A stretch of DNA of 64,000 nucleotides from JAAUTY01 sp964397305 (GTDB lineage: Bacteria; Cyanobacteriota; Cyanobacteriia; Cyanobacteriales; Spirulinaceae). Positions 34,170-43,623 of this stretch are shown in pieces; positions within the stretch are counted from its first letter, which is position 1; each line of letters starts with the position of its first letter. The notes under the pieces were generated by a model that was not told the origin of the DNA, did no database searches, and saw only the letters and a program-made list of their open reading frames with translations. The position numbers and the translations under genes were made by a program. The DNA is taken from the NCBI GenBank assembly GCA_964397305.1, contig CAYNIP010000021.1, forward strand, positions 7,610-71,609. The letters are read 5' to 3'.

Positions 34170-34354
34170 AGAGTTTTCGGTTGAACAGCGGGCGGAACGG
34201 GCAGACCCTGGGATGGGTGGCCAGGAGCCGGGCGCGGGATCACGCTCAGTCCGCGCGGGAGCAGTAGGCAAGGGGGGGAGGGGCGGGTTATGCTCAGGGG
34301 GCGATGACCCTGAACGGTCTCCCCATTCCCGTTCTTGCTCCCGAGTTTGGAATC

Positions 34355-34759
34355 ATGAAACCTAGATCCTTGCCAAGCCAACTCCTGGGGCCTGGTCTGA
34401 CGGTTGGTTTAGCGCTCCTCCTGGGGGGGAGTGGCGGGTTGGTGGGCCCTGCGATCGCCCCGGCTCCGGCCCAGGCTACCACAGCCCGCACCCAGATCGC
34501 CCTCACCCGCCAGGGCACGGAAACCTATGGGGCGCTGCTGCGGCGGGCCGAGGCGATCGCCCGGGCGGCGGCCCAGCGAGCTTTTGACAGCGATGTGCTG
34601 ATCGCTTCCGTGTCGATCACCGTTGTGGGTCAGAATAGCGGGGCAATCGCCCCGATTCTGCGCCTAGAGGTCGATCGCCAGAGCTGGCGGCAGCAACCCG
34701 ATCCCCAACGCTGGTCTCGGTACTTCCCCATGTCGAAGCTACTCCTCGGCTTCGAGTAA
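34355..34759 (+). CDS. exported conserved hypothetical protein (134 aa)
   Basis: Signal peptide (MKPRSLPSQLLGPGLTVGLA, hydrophobic to about residue 35, A-x-A cleavage near AQA|TTA). A compact domain follows: GTETYGALLRRAEAIARAAA, SDVLIASVSITVVGQN, APILRLEVDRQSW and a terminal RYFPMSKLLLGF. Similar small exported proteins occur across cyanobacteria without an assigned role. ATG 34355 gives the clean signal peptide. Convergent with the CHAT protein gene, 6 bp between stops. Confidence 0.7.
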   Translation: MKPRSLPSQLLGPGLTVGLALLLGGSGGLVGPAIAPAPAQATTARTQIALTRQGTETYGALLRRAEAIARAAAQRAFDSDVLIASVSITVVGQNSGAIAPILRLEVDRQSWRQQPDPQRWSRYFPMSKLLLGFE

Positions 34760-34765
34760 GCTCCC

Positions 34766-37351
34766 CTAGAGCCAGTTACCCACGAGCACAAAGGCAGCCC
34801 AGAAGTAGGGATGGCTATAACGCGGTTCCTGCAAGAGCCGGAGCTGGGCCTGACGTAAGGCTTCAGCACGGCTGAGCGTCCTGCCCTGGAGCTGCTGGTA
34901 AAAACTCACCATCAGCTCCGAGGTGGAGGCATCGTTGACAGACCAGAGACTGGCCAAGGTGCTCCGGGCCCCCGAGCGCACGGCAAACCCGGCGAGACCG
35001 AGGGCTGCCCGTTCATCCCCCGAGGCCGTCTGGCAGGCACTGAGGACCAGCAATTCTAGGGGCACATCATTGACCAATTCTCGCTGGCGTAGGATCGCTG
35101 CGAGGGCTTCCACATCCATGGGCCCATCCCAGGTGAGCAGGTAGGTATCTTCACGGCGGGAGCTGAACTGGCCGTGGGTCGCCAAGTGAATCGCCGGGGC
35201 CGGGAGGCTTTGAATTCGCTGGGCCAGCAGGCTGTGGGTGAAGTCCTCGTTGAGGTAGATATGCGAGGGCATGGTCTGGTGGATGGCGGCCACTTCCGCC
35301 TCGACGGCGGGCAAATCTGAGTAGCCATGACGCCCTTGGCTGAGGCCACCGGTCAGGGCGCTGAATTGGTATTCTTGGAGCGCTCGCGGCTCGACCAACT
35401 GCAAACCAGGGGTCAGGGCGAGGCTGTAGCGTTCCACCAAGTACTGCTCACCATCGTGCAGGGCGGCCATGGGCACATTGCGGAAGGGCCCATCCAGGAC
35501 AAAGACGAGCGTGCGAATGGGCTGCTTAGCCCCCGTCGCCCCTTGGGGTTGAAAATAGCGCGCTTCGGCTGGCCGGATTACCCAGTCGTAGATCTCCTGG
35601 GCCAAGGCCTGGTTGCGCCCCGGCGACACCGCCAAATTGAACGAGCGCCGGAAGCGGCGTAGGGTTTGCGTGACCTGCTCCCGGCTGAGGGGTTGGGAGT
35701 AGTGCTCCAGCCGGTAGGAGGTCGCTGGGGGGGCTCCTGGGCCTTGCTTGGCCGCGGCCGGGTCGCCCGTGGCCGTCGGCAGGGAGACGATAATTTCCAG
35801 TCGGTCGGGTAGGACGATGGGGTAAAGAACCGCTGTTTGGTTATCTCGGGCGGCGACTTCATCCAGCCGCTCGGCCTTGGCCGCCACGCAGGGCTGGCGG
35901 AAGAAATCGTTTAGCTCCTGGATTTGTAGGTCTTCGATCACCTGCTGAGCCCGCTGGAGGTACTGCTGCTGCTGAGGCTCGCTCTTGGGCTCGGCCTTCA
36001 GCAGGAGGCTGATTAGGTTGCGGTAGATCGGTTCCACGTCCTGACGAAAGGAAAACTGAACATCGCCGCCCAGAGTGGTGGTCAAAGCTTGTAGCAAGTT
36101 CACGGCGCGTTGGTTCAGGGCGATCGCCCCCTCCAGATCCCCCTGCTGCTGCCGGATCTGGGCCAACTGTCCCAGCCAGCGGGCTTGGAGTTCCTGGGAC
36201 TGGCTGACCACGGCGAGATCAAAGGCTTGCTGAGTGGCCTGCTGGGCGGCGGCCCAGTGGCCTGCCAGTTCGTCCAGACGGCCCTGCCAGCCGAGGACGT
36301 TGGACTGGGCGCGGGGGTCTTGGTGAGCCTGGGCGGTGGCTCGGGCGATCGCCACATGATGAGCGGCTAGATCGCGGTAGGGGGTTTCCGGCCAGGCCAG
36401 GAGCTGCCGGACGAAGCTGAGGCGGCTATAGAGGGTCTGACCCGGGGGCTGGGCGGCCAGTTGGGCAGCAATGGCGGCGATCAGGGGGGCAAACTCCGAC
36501 GGCTCCCCGATCTTTTGGAGGATGTCCAATTGATTAAGGCGGGCCTGGAGTAGGGCCGCCTCAATCGGTGGGTTCACCGTCGCCCCTTGCCCGAGCTGGA
36601 TCGCGGCATGGTAGTGCTCCTGGGCCGTTTCCCCGTTGCTCAACAGGCCCTCGAGGTTGCCCAGTTGCAGGTGAGCGGCCATCTGGTGGGCGATCGCCCC
36701 TTGGCGCGTCGCGATCGCCAGGCTGCGGGTCAGCAAGACCTGGGAACGGGGCAGGGCATCCCGGGCCTGGAGAGCAAGCCCCCAATAGTAGAAACTCGCG
36801 GCCTGGAGGTTGAGGGGCAGGCGGGGCTCTAGGTCGTCGAGGAGCTGGGTGAACTGGGCCTCGCTCAACCGGTTGGGATCGGCCACGTCGCCGCAACTGT
36901 ATTCCGAGAGCCCCAAGGCCTGGAGCACTTGCTCGCAGGCAAGATTGTAGGCTCCCTGGGTGCGGAGTTGGGCGTCGATCTGGTTGAGCTGGCTTCCGAG
37001 CACGCCTTCGGCATCGTTGAGCTGCCGGTAGAGTTGCTCGGCCTGCTTCCAGGCGGCGATCGCGGCAGGGCCCCGACCTTGGGCCTGGTGGAGGTGGGCT
37101 TGGGTGTCGAGGGCCTGGGCCAGGAGGGCCGCCGGGCCGCCGGTTGCTTGCAGGAGTGCTAGGCTCTGGGCGATCGCCTGCTCGGCTTGGGGATAATCCC
37201 CCGCATCTTGGTAAGCCCAGGCCGACCGCAGCCACTGCTGGGCTGGCGGTAGGGTAGGGGACTGTTGGCTCAGGGCGGGGAGCCCAAGGGCGATCGCCAC
37301 TAGGGTGGCTACAAACAAGCTCAGAAAGCGTCGCCAGGGAAATCGCGGCAT
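34766..37351 (-). CDS. CHAT-domain protein with TPR repeats, exported
   Basis: 861 aa. A signal-like N-terminus (RRFLSLFVATLVAIALGLPA) precedes ~12 TPR-like helices (residues ~30-480), then a CHAT peptidase domain. Catalytic residues are intact: His726 in IHLATHGQFS and Cys773 in LVLSACQTASGDE. CHAT proteases are caspase-like, and exported TPR-CHAT proteins are common in filamentous cyanobacteria. The start is set at ATG 37351; the long frame upstream (to 37726) runs through a repeat and is not coding. Confidence 0.88.
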   Translation of the reverse strand: MPRFPWRRFLSLFVATLVAIALGLPALSQQSPTLPPAQQWLRSAWAYQDAGDYPQAEQAIAQSLALLQATGGPAALLAQALDTQAHLHQAQGRGPAAIAAWKQAEQLYRQLNDAEGVLGSQLNQIDAQLRTQGAYNLACEQVLQALGLSEYSCGDVADPNRLSEAQFTQLLDDLEPRLPLNLQAASFYYWGLALQARDALPRSQVLLTRSLAIATRQGAIAHQMAAHLQLGNLEGLLSNGETAQEHYHAAIQLGQGATVNPPIEAALLQARLNQLDILQKIGEPSEFAPLIAAIAAQLAAQPPGQTLYSRLSFVRQLLAWPETPYRDLAAHHVAIARATAQAHQDPRAQSNVLGWQGRLDELAGHWAAAQQATQQAFDLAVVSQSQELQARWLGQLAQIRQQQGDLEGAIALNQRAVNLLQALTTTLGGDVQFSFRQDVEPIYRNLISLLLKAEPKSEPQQQQYLQRAQQVIEDLQIQELNDFFRQPCVAAKAERLDEVAARDNQTAVLYPIVLPDRLEIIVSLPTATGDPAAAKQGPGAPPATSYRLEHYSQPLSREQVTQTLRRFRRSFNLAVSPGRNQALAQEIYDWVIRPAEARYFQPQGATGAKQPIRTLVFVLDGPFRNVPMAALHDGEQYLVERYSLALTPGLQLVEPRALQEYQFSALTGGLSQGRHGYSDLPAVEAEVAAIHQTMPSHIYLNEDFTHSLLAQRIQSLPAPAIHLATHGQFSSRREDTYLLTWDGPMDVEALAAILRQRELVNDVPLELLVLSACQTASGDERAALGLAGFAVRSGARSTLASLWSVNDASTSELMVSFYQQLQGRTLSRAEALRQAQLRLLQEPRYSHPYFWAAFVLVGNWL

Positions 37352-37545
37352 GGGGAGGTTCTTGCTCTGGAGATAGCCTGAGGTTTCTGCACGAACACCC
37401 TGAGCAGGTGGGCTCATGGCCCGACTCTCTCCCCCATTGTGTCCTGCGGGGCGAGAATGTGCCAGACTTAAAACCCACTGCGCGAAAGTGATAAGCTCGC
37501 AGCGAGGGGGTCCTCTGGGGAAGTATCCCTGCTTGGCGGCTTTCC

Positions 37546-37641
37546 TCCTCAGTCCCTCTGCCAATCTTGAGAGAGGGACCCCTCGCTCCCCGACTCCCAG
37601 CCTTGGGAGCTGGAGCCGGGGGATGAGGGCCAACGGGAGGC
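37546..37641. repeat. partial family-B repeat
   Basis: 'cagtccctctgccaatcttg', 'ctcccagccttgggagctgg' and 'gccgggggatgagggcc' correspond to the family-B core. Terminal repeats missing. It lies between the divergent CHAT and CDF genes (37352-37731). Confidence 0.65.
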
Positions 37642-37731
37642 CTCCGCCCTCGGGCAACTGTTGACGCTGGCTAGGCGTCAGGGGCTGAGTCCGCCAATGG
37701 GCGATCGCAACATTTCTGTGCTTCAATCCTC

Positions 37732-38493
37732 ATGCTCAAACTGGGAACGCAAGCGCTACCTCAACCCACCTGCTGGTGTCATGGGTTCCCGTCGGCGACG
37801 GCGGGACAGACACGGCTGCTCGTATGGGTGCTGCTCTTGGGGCTAGGGTTGGCTCTCTTGGAGGTGATCGCCAGCCACCGGAGCCATAGCCTCGCGCTCT
37901 TCGCCGACGCTAGCCACCTCGCCGGAGACGCGATCGCCGTCGGCCTAGCTCTGCTAGCCTCGGTGCTCGCCCGCCACGCCCCTCGGCCCACCCAGTCCCA
38001 ACGCATTACCGCGCTGGCGGCAGGCTGCAATGGCCTGGGCCTGACCCTCATGGCAGTGGCGATCGCCAGCGAGGCTTGGCACCATTTGCAAGCCCCCGCC
38101 ACCACGATCCTCAGCGGCCCCATGCTCCTCACGGCCCTCCTAGGCCTGCTCATCAACGGCTTTAACGCTCTCCTGCTCGCCCGCGCCAGTCGGCAGGATC
38201 TCAATCTGCGAGGGGTCTTCTGGCACATCTTGGCCGATGCGGCTAGTGCCAGTGGTACGCTGGTCGCGGCCCTAGCGATTCATTTCTGGGGCTGGTGCTG
38301 GCTGGATGCCCTGCTGGGCTTCGGGGTTGCCACCCTCATGGCGAGTGGCGCCCTGCCGCTGGTGCGCCAAAGTTGGCAGGCCTGGCGCACCGCCCCCTCA
38401 CCGCCATCTCTGCAAGCGTTGGGATTTTACGAGCTCGGGCGCACGGATTTGCGCCAGGTCCTGGGCCAGGGAAATCCCGAAACAAAGCGCTAA
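37732..38493 (+). CDS. CDF-family cation efflux protein (Zn/Co/Ni type)
   Basis: 253 aa, six hydrophobic helices. Helix 2 has the metal site SHLAGD in LFADASHLAGDAIAV (HxxxD) and helix 5 has HILADAASASG (HxxxD), the His-containing pair typical of zinc-type CDF exporters such as CzcD. The cytoplasmic C-terminal metal-sensing domain is largely absent: the protein ends ~50 aa after helix 6, shorter than usual. ATG 37732 is the only good start, though residues 1-25 look unlike the family. Confidence 0.82.
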   Translation: MLKLGTQALPQPTCWCHGFPSATAGQTRLLVWVLLLGLGLALLEVIASHRSHSLALFADASHLAGDAIAVGLALLASVLARHAPRPTQSQRITALAAGCNGLGLTLMAVAIASEAWHHLQAPATTILSGPMLLTALLGLLINGFNALLLARASRQDLNLRGVFWHILADAASASGTLVAALAIHFWGWCWLDALLGFGVATLMASGALPLVRQSWQAWRTAPSPPSLQALGFYELGRTDLRQVLGQGNPETKR

Positions 38494-38568
38494 AACCTTC
38501 AGGTTCACTATTCTCTGACAAGGGGATTTCTGGGTACACTGGTGGTTAGGTGAAGAATCGAGGGGTCA

Positions 38569-41067
38569 ATGCTGCCACCTGAGTTTCTGCTCCAGATTGC
38601 CAGGGCCTATCAGCTATCCCCTCAGCAACGCGCGATTTTCCTGAGGCGGTTTAGTAGCCATAAGGATGCTAATACCATCGCCACGGAGCTACACATTTCT
38701 CGCCGCAGCCTTGACCAACGCCTGGTGGAGATCTGCCGCCGCTTCAGTATCGATGGCCGCCAGTTTCACGACAGCGAGGCGTTGTTGGCCTTCCTGAAGG
38801 ATCAACACCAGGCCGTGGCCAAGCGCAACGGGACGGCCACAGCTCAGGCGATCGCCGCTGAACCTCTGCTCCCCCCGGAACGCAATGGTCACTCGCTCGC
38901 TGCCGCTACCATGCCTGATCTGCCGCCCCCCAAGCCGCCCCAACCCCTGACCCAGCTCCACTTTGACGACTTACTCACTGAGCTGCGCGCTCGCTGTCGC
39001 ACCCGCGTCCTGGAGCGCTACGCCCGGGCGACCTTGCTCAACGGCCGCTATGCTGAGGCCCACCAGTGGTCTCTCGATGTTTACACCCAAGCAAAACTGG
39101 CGCGGGAGTCCTACTCCCAGATGACCGATCTGCTAGTGGGCTTCGACCAGCAACGCAATTTTGAGCGTTTTGGCCTCGCACCTCAGGGTGAGCGCCTGCC
39201 AGGCCTGGAGGCCGCCGCTCGCTATCCGCGCCTGATGGTGCTGGGACGGCCTGGAGCGGGGAGAAGTACGTTTCTCCGCAGCTTGGCGATCGCCTGTGCG
39301 CGGGGGGAATTTCTCCCCGACAGCTTCCCGGTGCTGCTCGATCTACCCAGTCTCCACCGCGAGGAATTGCCCCCGGAGTTTTCGCTCCAAGACCAAGTGC
39401 AACTCGAGCTGGGCCTCAGCCATTCTCTCCACGCTGAGCGTGTCCTCGGCTCCGGCAAGATGCTGCTGATTCTAGATGGTGTCGATGAGTTGCCCGAAAA
39501 GTTGCGCCGCCTCGTTCAACACCAGATTCGGGATTTTGTGCTTAGGCATTCTAATGATCGCTTCGTGCTCAGTTGTCACACCCAGCTTACGGACTACTCA
39601 TTTCCCACCTTTGAGTATGTCGAAATTGCGGAACTGAGCGATGAGCAGATTACCGATTTCAGCCGGGTTTGGTTCTCCGCATCCATTCCTGACCCTGATG
39701 AATCTGAACGCCAAACCCAAGCCTTTCTCCTGCGCTTGCGCTCCCCCGAGGCCCAAAAGATCGCAGCCGTCGCCAATACACCGACCTTGTTGAGTTTTGC
39801 CTGCTTTGTCTACAGTGAGTTGCAGATCCTGCCGCTACAACTCTATGACCTCTACGAATACTGCCTGAACTTTCTCCTCGATGTGCCACCAGCCCTGGAT
39901 GCTTTGGCGAAGCAAACTGCCTATGAAGAGCTCGACCTCCAGCGCCGCTATGAGTTGATGAGCCATGTAGCGATCGCAACGTTTGAAAAAGCCCACTTCT
40001 TCTTTACCCAGCAAGAACTCGTACAGCGAATTGCCGAATATCTAGCCGTCTGTAGTAATGCTGAAACGTTAACTGGCGAGACACTCCTGCACCAAAGTTA
40101 TGCCATCTTGCGAGCCTTTACCAAGCACTACAAACTACTAGCAGAGCGGGCTCCCCGTCTCTACTCCTTCGTGCATCTAACTGTTCATGAATACCTGGTT
40201 GAGCGGTCGATTCTTGCCCACTTCCAAGCCGAGAATTTGGACGCTCGCTTCAATAACTTTATCCGTAAACCCTGGCGAGATGTCTTTATCTCCGCGGTGA
40301 ATACTCTGCAAACAGCCGATGAGTTGCTATTGCAGATCAAGCGCCGCATTGATGCGATTATTTCAGCCGATAAAAAGCTGCAAATTTTCCTTTCTTGGGT
40401 CAATCAAAAGGCCCTGCTTGCGGATGCCACCTATAAGCCGCCCGCCGTGCGCGCCTTCTACTTTGCCCAGGCCGTGGCGCGTACTTTTGAGCCTCGCCTT
40501 GCCCGACCCCTGGATTTCTCCCATGCCGTCTATCGTGCTCTCAAATCGGACCTGCACGATCGCTCCCTTGCTCGGCGCTTGGACATTGATCTAGACTATG
40601 CCTTCAGCAGTCAGCCTCTGGAGAACTTAGCCTCTGATTTGCTGATTGACACGATCCTCGATTGCCTCTTGGTCACTTACGCTCGAGATCTGAGTTTGTT
40701 TATGACCTTTGCGCGCGATCGCTCTCTCCCTATGGAAAGTGAACTGTCCCAGGCCCTCAACCGCTTCAAGGAACAGTTACCCGATGCTGAGCACGACGAG
40801 GCCGGTTATCAAAAATGGTGGCGCGAGAGTAGCGAAATCTGGACACGGAACCTGCGGTTGACGATTATCACCCACCGTAATATTGGCTATGACTGGCAGT
40901 TCGATGAGCAACAGCACGCTGCCCTGCGCCAGTATTCAGAAGCCAATCGACTCTTGGTAGACTGTCTCGAAAGCTCCCTGAAAGTGAGTGAAGATGTACG
41001 CGAGGGTATCAAAGCAACCCTCCTCTTACCCATTGCTGAAATTGAGAAGTTCCGACGCGGTATCTAG
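38569..41067 (+). CDS. NACHT-domain STAND ATPase with N-terminal HTH
   Basis: 832 aa. Residues ~15-60 (LSPQQRAIFLRRFSSHKDAN, IATELHISRRSLDQRLVEIC) look like a helix-turn-helix. A Pro-rich linker leads to a NACHT module: Walker A LGRPGAGRSTFL near 225, Walker B MLLILDGVDELPEKL near 300, and FVLSCHTQLTDY sensor region. The C-terminal helical region has the 'AVRAFYFAQAVART' style seen in cyanobacterial NACHT proteins. Many bacterial NACHT proteins protect against phage; a role here is inference. Stops two bases from the convergent NurA gene. Confidence 0.85.
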   Translation: MLPPEFLLQIARAYQLSPQQRAIFLRRFSSHKDANTIATELHISRRSLDQRLVEICRRFSIDGRQFHDSEALLAFLKDQHQAVAKRNGTATAQAIAAEPLLPPERNGHSLAAATMPDLPPPKPPQPLTQLHFDDLLTELRARCRTRVLERYARATLLNGRYAEAHQWSLDVYTQAKLARESYSQMTDLLVGFDQQRNFERFGLAPQGERLPGLEAAARYPRLMVLGRPGAGRSTFLRSLAIACARGEFLPDSFPVLLDLPSLHREELPPEFSLQDQVQLELGLSHSLHAERVLGSGKMLLILDGVDELPEKLRRLVQHQIRDFVLRHSNDRFVLSCHTQLTDYSFPTFEYVEIAELSDEQITDFSRVWFSASIPDPDESERQTQAFLLRLRSPEAQKIAAVANTPTLLSFACFVYSELQILPLQLYDLYEYCLNFLLDVPPALDALAKQTAYEELDLQRRYELMSHVAIATFEKAHFFFTQQELVQRIAEYLAVCSNAETLTGETLLHQSYAILRAFTKHYKLLAERAPRLYSFVHLTVHEYLVERSILAHFQAENLDARFNNFIRKPWRDVFISAVNTLQTADELLLQIKRRIDAIISADKKLQIFLSWVNQKALLADATYKPPAVRAFYFAQAVARTFEPRLARPLDFSHAVYRALKSDLHDRSLARRLDIDLDYAFSSQPLENLASDLLIDTILDCLLVTYARDLSLFMTFARDRSLPMESELSQALNRFKEQLPDAEHDEAGYQKWWRESSEIWTRNLRLTIITHRNIGYDWQFDEQQHAALRQYSEANRLLVDCLESSLKVSEDVREGIKATLLLPIAEIEKFRRGI

Positions 41068-41069
41068 CG

Positions 41070-42263
41070 TTAGGCAATGCTGCCACGCTTGCGCGTTTCC
41101 TTATAGGACGTGCCGACATTGCGGAGGCCGGCGCGGATCATTTGCTGCTCGAGGAGGGAGAAGAAACGTGCGCGATCGCCCCCCCGCACCACTGCTTGGT
41201 TGTGCGCTTCTGCCAGGGCCACCGGGTAGCCATAGCCCTTGTAAACTTGCCCTAGCATGATACTCAGGGCTTCCTTCAAGCGCGCGGGGTCCGCCGCCAC
41301 CCAAGCTGGGACTTCGATGCGGGCAACTTCCGAGCCGACGTGGACATAGCAGAAGTAAATTCGCAACGGTTCGCCATAGAGGTCGAGGATCTTCGCGGAA
41401 CTGCTCCAGAGGGGGCCGCGCTGGCCCGGTTCGAGTTGGCTAGCCCAGAGCACCGTATCCCGCAGGGGATCGATCACCTGGCAAGGGAGGCGATCGCTCC
41501 GATCGCCACAGTGAGCCGCACAATTCGGCGTGTCAAAGGGGCAGGCCTCCAGCCGCAAAAAGTTAGTCGCCTCGCTGCTGCGGGAGGCACTCAGGTAGCC
41601 CAGCAGCGGCACGCCAGCCGTCCGCAGTCGCTCCCAGGCCGTGAGGATGGGCGGCAAGAGGCGATCGCGGGCTTCTCCTGGCAAGCTCTCCAAAAACCAG
41701 TAGATCAACGAACCATCCACCATCGCCAAAATCGGCAGATCCGTGACACGCTCAGAGGCCACCCATTGGCTCGCCAAGTCCGCCAAAACCTCGGCCTCAG
41801 AAACGGTACGCCGATAGCCCATCCATTCTTCAGTCCGAATGCCCCATTGCCGAGAAATATAGAGGTCTTCAGGTTTATAAAAAACTTCCGGTAAGCTATC
41901 GAGGAGGGGATGGCGACCCTGGCCGTAGTGAAGCGCGATGCGGCCGATATTCAGCAAATAGCAATAGGCGATCTCGTGGTGAGAGGGAGAGATTTGGGAG
42001 CCGTCAGTCGCAAAGACCGTATGTTGCTCTGGGGGCGCGCTCAGGTCATAGCGGGCCTCGAGGGGTTCTAAGGGGCTGGCCGCCGCGAAGAGGAAGCGAT
42101 CGCGCCACTGCTGCTGAGCCGTGGTCAGGCGAGGCTGGTGCGTCGCCGCCGCCGCGAGCAAGCCCTGAGCCAGCTCCAAACGCTGGCGGTTGGCTTTCGC
42201 CTCAAGTTGCAGGTGTTTGCCGATCGGGGGCAGTTGGCCGGCGAGCTTGGCGAGGTCGAGCAT
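41070..42263 (-). CDS. NurA-domain nuclease
   Basis: 397 aa. HTVFATDGSQISPSHHEIAY holds the first catalytic Asp (Asp87) and ILAMVDGSLIYW the second motif of NurA nucleases. The C-terminal VALAEAHNQAVVRGGDRARF carries the conserved His/Asp block. NurA works with a HerA translocase in archaeal DNA-end resection; cyanobacteria have stand-alone homologues. No HerA gene adjoins. ATG 42263, single gene, convergent with the NACHT gene. Confidence 0.85.
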   Translation of the reverse strand: MLDLAKLAGQLPPIGKHLQLEAKANRQRLELAQGLLAAAATHQPRLTTAQQQWRDRFLFAAASPLEPLEARYDLSAPPEQHTVFATDGSQISPSHHEIAYCYLLNIGRIALHYGQGRHPLLDSLPEVFYKPEDLYISRQWGIRTEEWMGYRRTVSEAEVLADLASQWVASERVTDLPILAMVDGSLIYWFLESLPGEARDRLLPPILTAWERLRTAGVPLLGYLSASRSSEATNFLRLEACPFDTPNCAAHCGDRSDRLPCQVIDPLRDTVLWASQLEPGQRGPLWSSSAKILDLYGEPLRIYFCYVHVGSEVARIEVPAWVAADPARLKEALSIMLGQVYKGYGYPVALAEAHNQAVVRGGDRARFFSLLEQQMIRAGLRNVGTSYKETRKRGSIA

Positions 42264-42389
42264 CAGGGAAATTTAGAGCGGCTCTGCTCATTATAGCAGC
42301 TACCGTTTCAGATAGCCGGGGTGGGGCGATCGCCAATTCAGCGTGTTAAGATCCATTTGGTAATGCACAGTGGCAAGACGCACACAATC

Positions 42390-42788
42390 ATGGTCAACAA
42401 AATCAGCAAACCCGAGCAAGAGTGGCGCGAAAAATTGACTCCCGAACAGTTCCGCGTCGCTCGCAAAAAGGGAACAGAGCGAGCCTTTACTGGCGAGTAT
42501 CACGACAACAAAGCCAAGGGAATTTACAAGTGCGTCTGTTGTGGGACTGAGCTTTTTAGTTCGGAGGCTAAGTTCGACTCGGGCACGGGCTGGCCTTCCT
42601 TCTGGGAACCGATTCAGCCGGATCATGTAGCTTGTGAACAAGACAACAGCCTCTTCATGCGGCGCACCGAGGTTCTCTGTGCCGTCTGTGATGCCCACCT
42701 CGGCCATGTCTTCAACGACGGGCCGCGCCCCACAGGCCAGCGTTACTGCATCAACTCCGTGTCCCTCCAATTTGAACCCACCAGCTAA
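42390..42788 (+). CDS. msrB: peptide-methionine (R)-S-oxide reductase
   Basis: 132 aa repairing methionine-R-sulfoxide in proteins. The zinc pairs CVCCG and CAVCDAHLGHVFNDG, substrate-site GTGWPSFWEPI and the catalytic Cys in QRYCINSVSLQF are complete. ATG 42390 (MVNKISKPEQEW) fits homologue length; in-frame starts at 42363 and 42321 would extend into non-conserved sequence. Divergent from NurA. Confidence 0.93.
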   Translation: MVNKISKPEQEWREKLTPEQFRVARKKGTERAFTGEYHDNKAKGIYKCVCCGTELFSSEAKFDSGTGWPSFWEPIQPDHVACEQDNSLFMRRTEVLCAVCDAHLGHVFNDGPRPTGQRYCINSVSLQFEPTS

Positions 42789-42806
42789 GATTGAGGAGGA
42801 AAGCTC

Positions 42807-42976
42807 TAGTAGACGGTGGCGTAAATGGCGACAGGATTCGAGCAGCAAGTCGGTTAGGTTGAGGTCCGGGAATCCCGCCGGGACGCTGCGCGAACGCTAA
42901 GCGTCTCCGCAGGGGAGAACCCAACTCAACCGGGAGCCGGACTGGAATCGTAGCTGTTTTTCTGCGGCCGAGTGAT
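42807..42976. repeat. family-F 170-bp repeat, left copy (inverted pair)
   Basis: 'tagtagacgg..gcgtaaatggcgacag' through 'ctgcggccgagt' matches in reverse complement the stretch 43799-43969 with roughly 85-90% identity. The pair brackets the IS630-derived ORF and other repeat pieces. Confidence 0.85.
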
Positions 42977-43043
42977 AGGTTGGCAGCCCTCCCCTCCAAA
43001 TTCCTTCCCTAGTCCTGAGCCAGAAACCTCTAGCCCTCCTTCT

Positions 43044-43093
43044 CCCAGCTCTGGGAGAAGAAGGGCGAAGGGGGGTTTCTAGAGTGAGATGCA
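43044..43093. repeat. remnant of family-A MITE (right end)
   Basis: 'gggagaagaagggcgaaggg' followed by TAGAGTGAGATGCAC, the right terminus of family A. The left end is missing. Lies 27 bp upstream of the transposase start. Confidence 0.65.
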
Positions 43094-43119
43094 CTCTCTT
43101 CAATCAGTTCTCAAGAGTC

Positions 43120-43467
43120 ATGAAACCATACCCAGTGAACTTTCGACAAAAAATCATTGACACTTATGAAAGCGAGCCGCTTTCTCAGCGCCAGTTAGCA
43201 AAGCGGTTTGGAGTTACCTTGAGCTTTGTCCAGAAGCTGTTGAAGCAATATCGGACGACCGGAGACATTACACCAAAAGTACGGCAAGCGCAAACACCCA
43301 GTAAGCTCAATCCTGAGCAGCTTGAGAAGCTAGCGCAAATGGTCGCCGAGAAACAGGATGCAACCTTGAAGGAGTTGCGCGAGCGAATCGAGCAGGAGCT
43401 TCATGTCCAAGTAGGCTTAACGACTGTGAGCCGAATGTTGAGGAGGCTCAATCTTCCTCGCAAGTAA
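43120..43467 (+). CDS. IS630-family transposase, N-terminal (HTH) part
   Basis: 115 aa: KPYPVNFRQKIIDTYESEPL, SQRQLAKRFGVTLSFVQKLL, TTVSRMLRRLNLPRK. This is the helix-turn-helix half of IS630/Tc1-type transposases, which in many cyanobacterial elements is a separate orfA joined to the DDE half by frameshift. No DDE half follows: family-B sequence begins within 30 bp of the stop. The element is therefore defective. Confidence 0.85.
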   Translation: MKPYPVNFRQKIIDTYESEPLSQRQLAKRFGVTLSFVQKLLKQYRTTGDITPKVRQAQTPSKLNPEQLEKLAQMVAEKQDATLKELRERIEQELHVQVGLTTVSRMLRRLNLPRK

Positions 43468-43491
43468 AACCGTCTATCCAACCCATTAAGG

Positions 43492-43592
43492 AACGAAAGT
43501 TTACGCGGGATGTTGGTGATCCTTAGCTCAGCCCTCACCCCAACCCCTCTCCCAACTTGGAAGCGCGATTGAGGGTGAGGACTGCAACGGGT
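43492..43592. repeat. partial family-B repeat
   Basis: GAACGAAAGTTTACGCGGGATGTTGG and 'cagccctcaccccaacccct' correspond to the left ~100 bp of family B. The right half is absent. It truncates or directly abuts the IS630 orfA. Confidence 0.7.
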
Positions 43593-43623
43593 TGAGGTTC
43601 CCGACCTTAACGCTGTTCTGGGG

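Noticed and set aside
34766..37726. 986-aa reading of the CHAT protein starting at 37726
   Set aside because: The first 125 residues translate a family-B repeat and promoter sequence; the signal peptide starts at ATG 37351.
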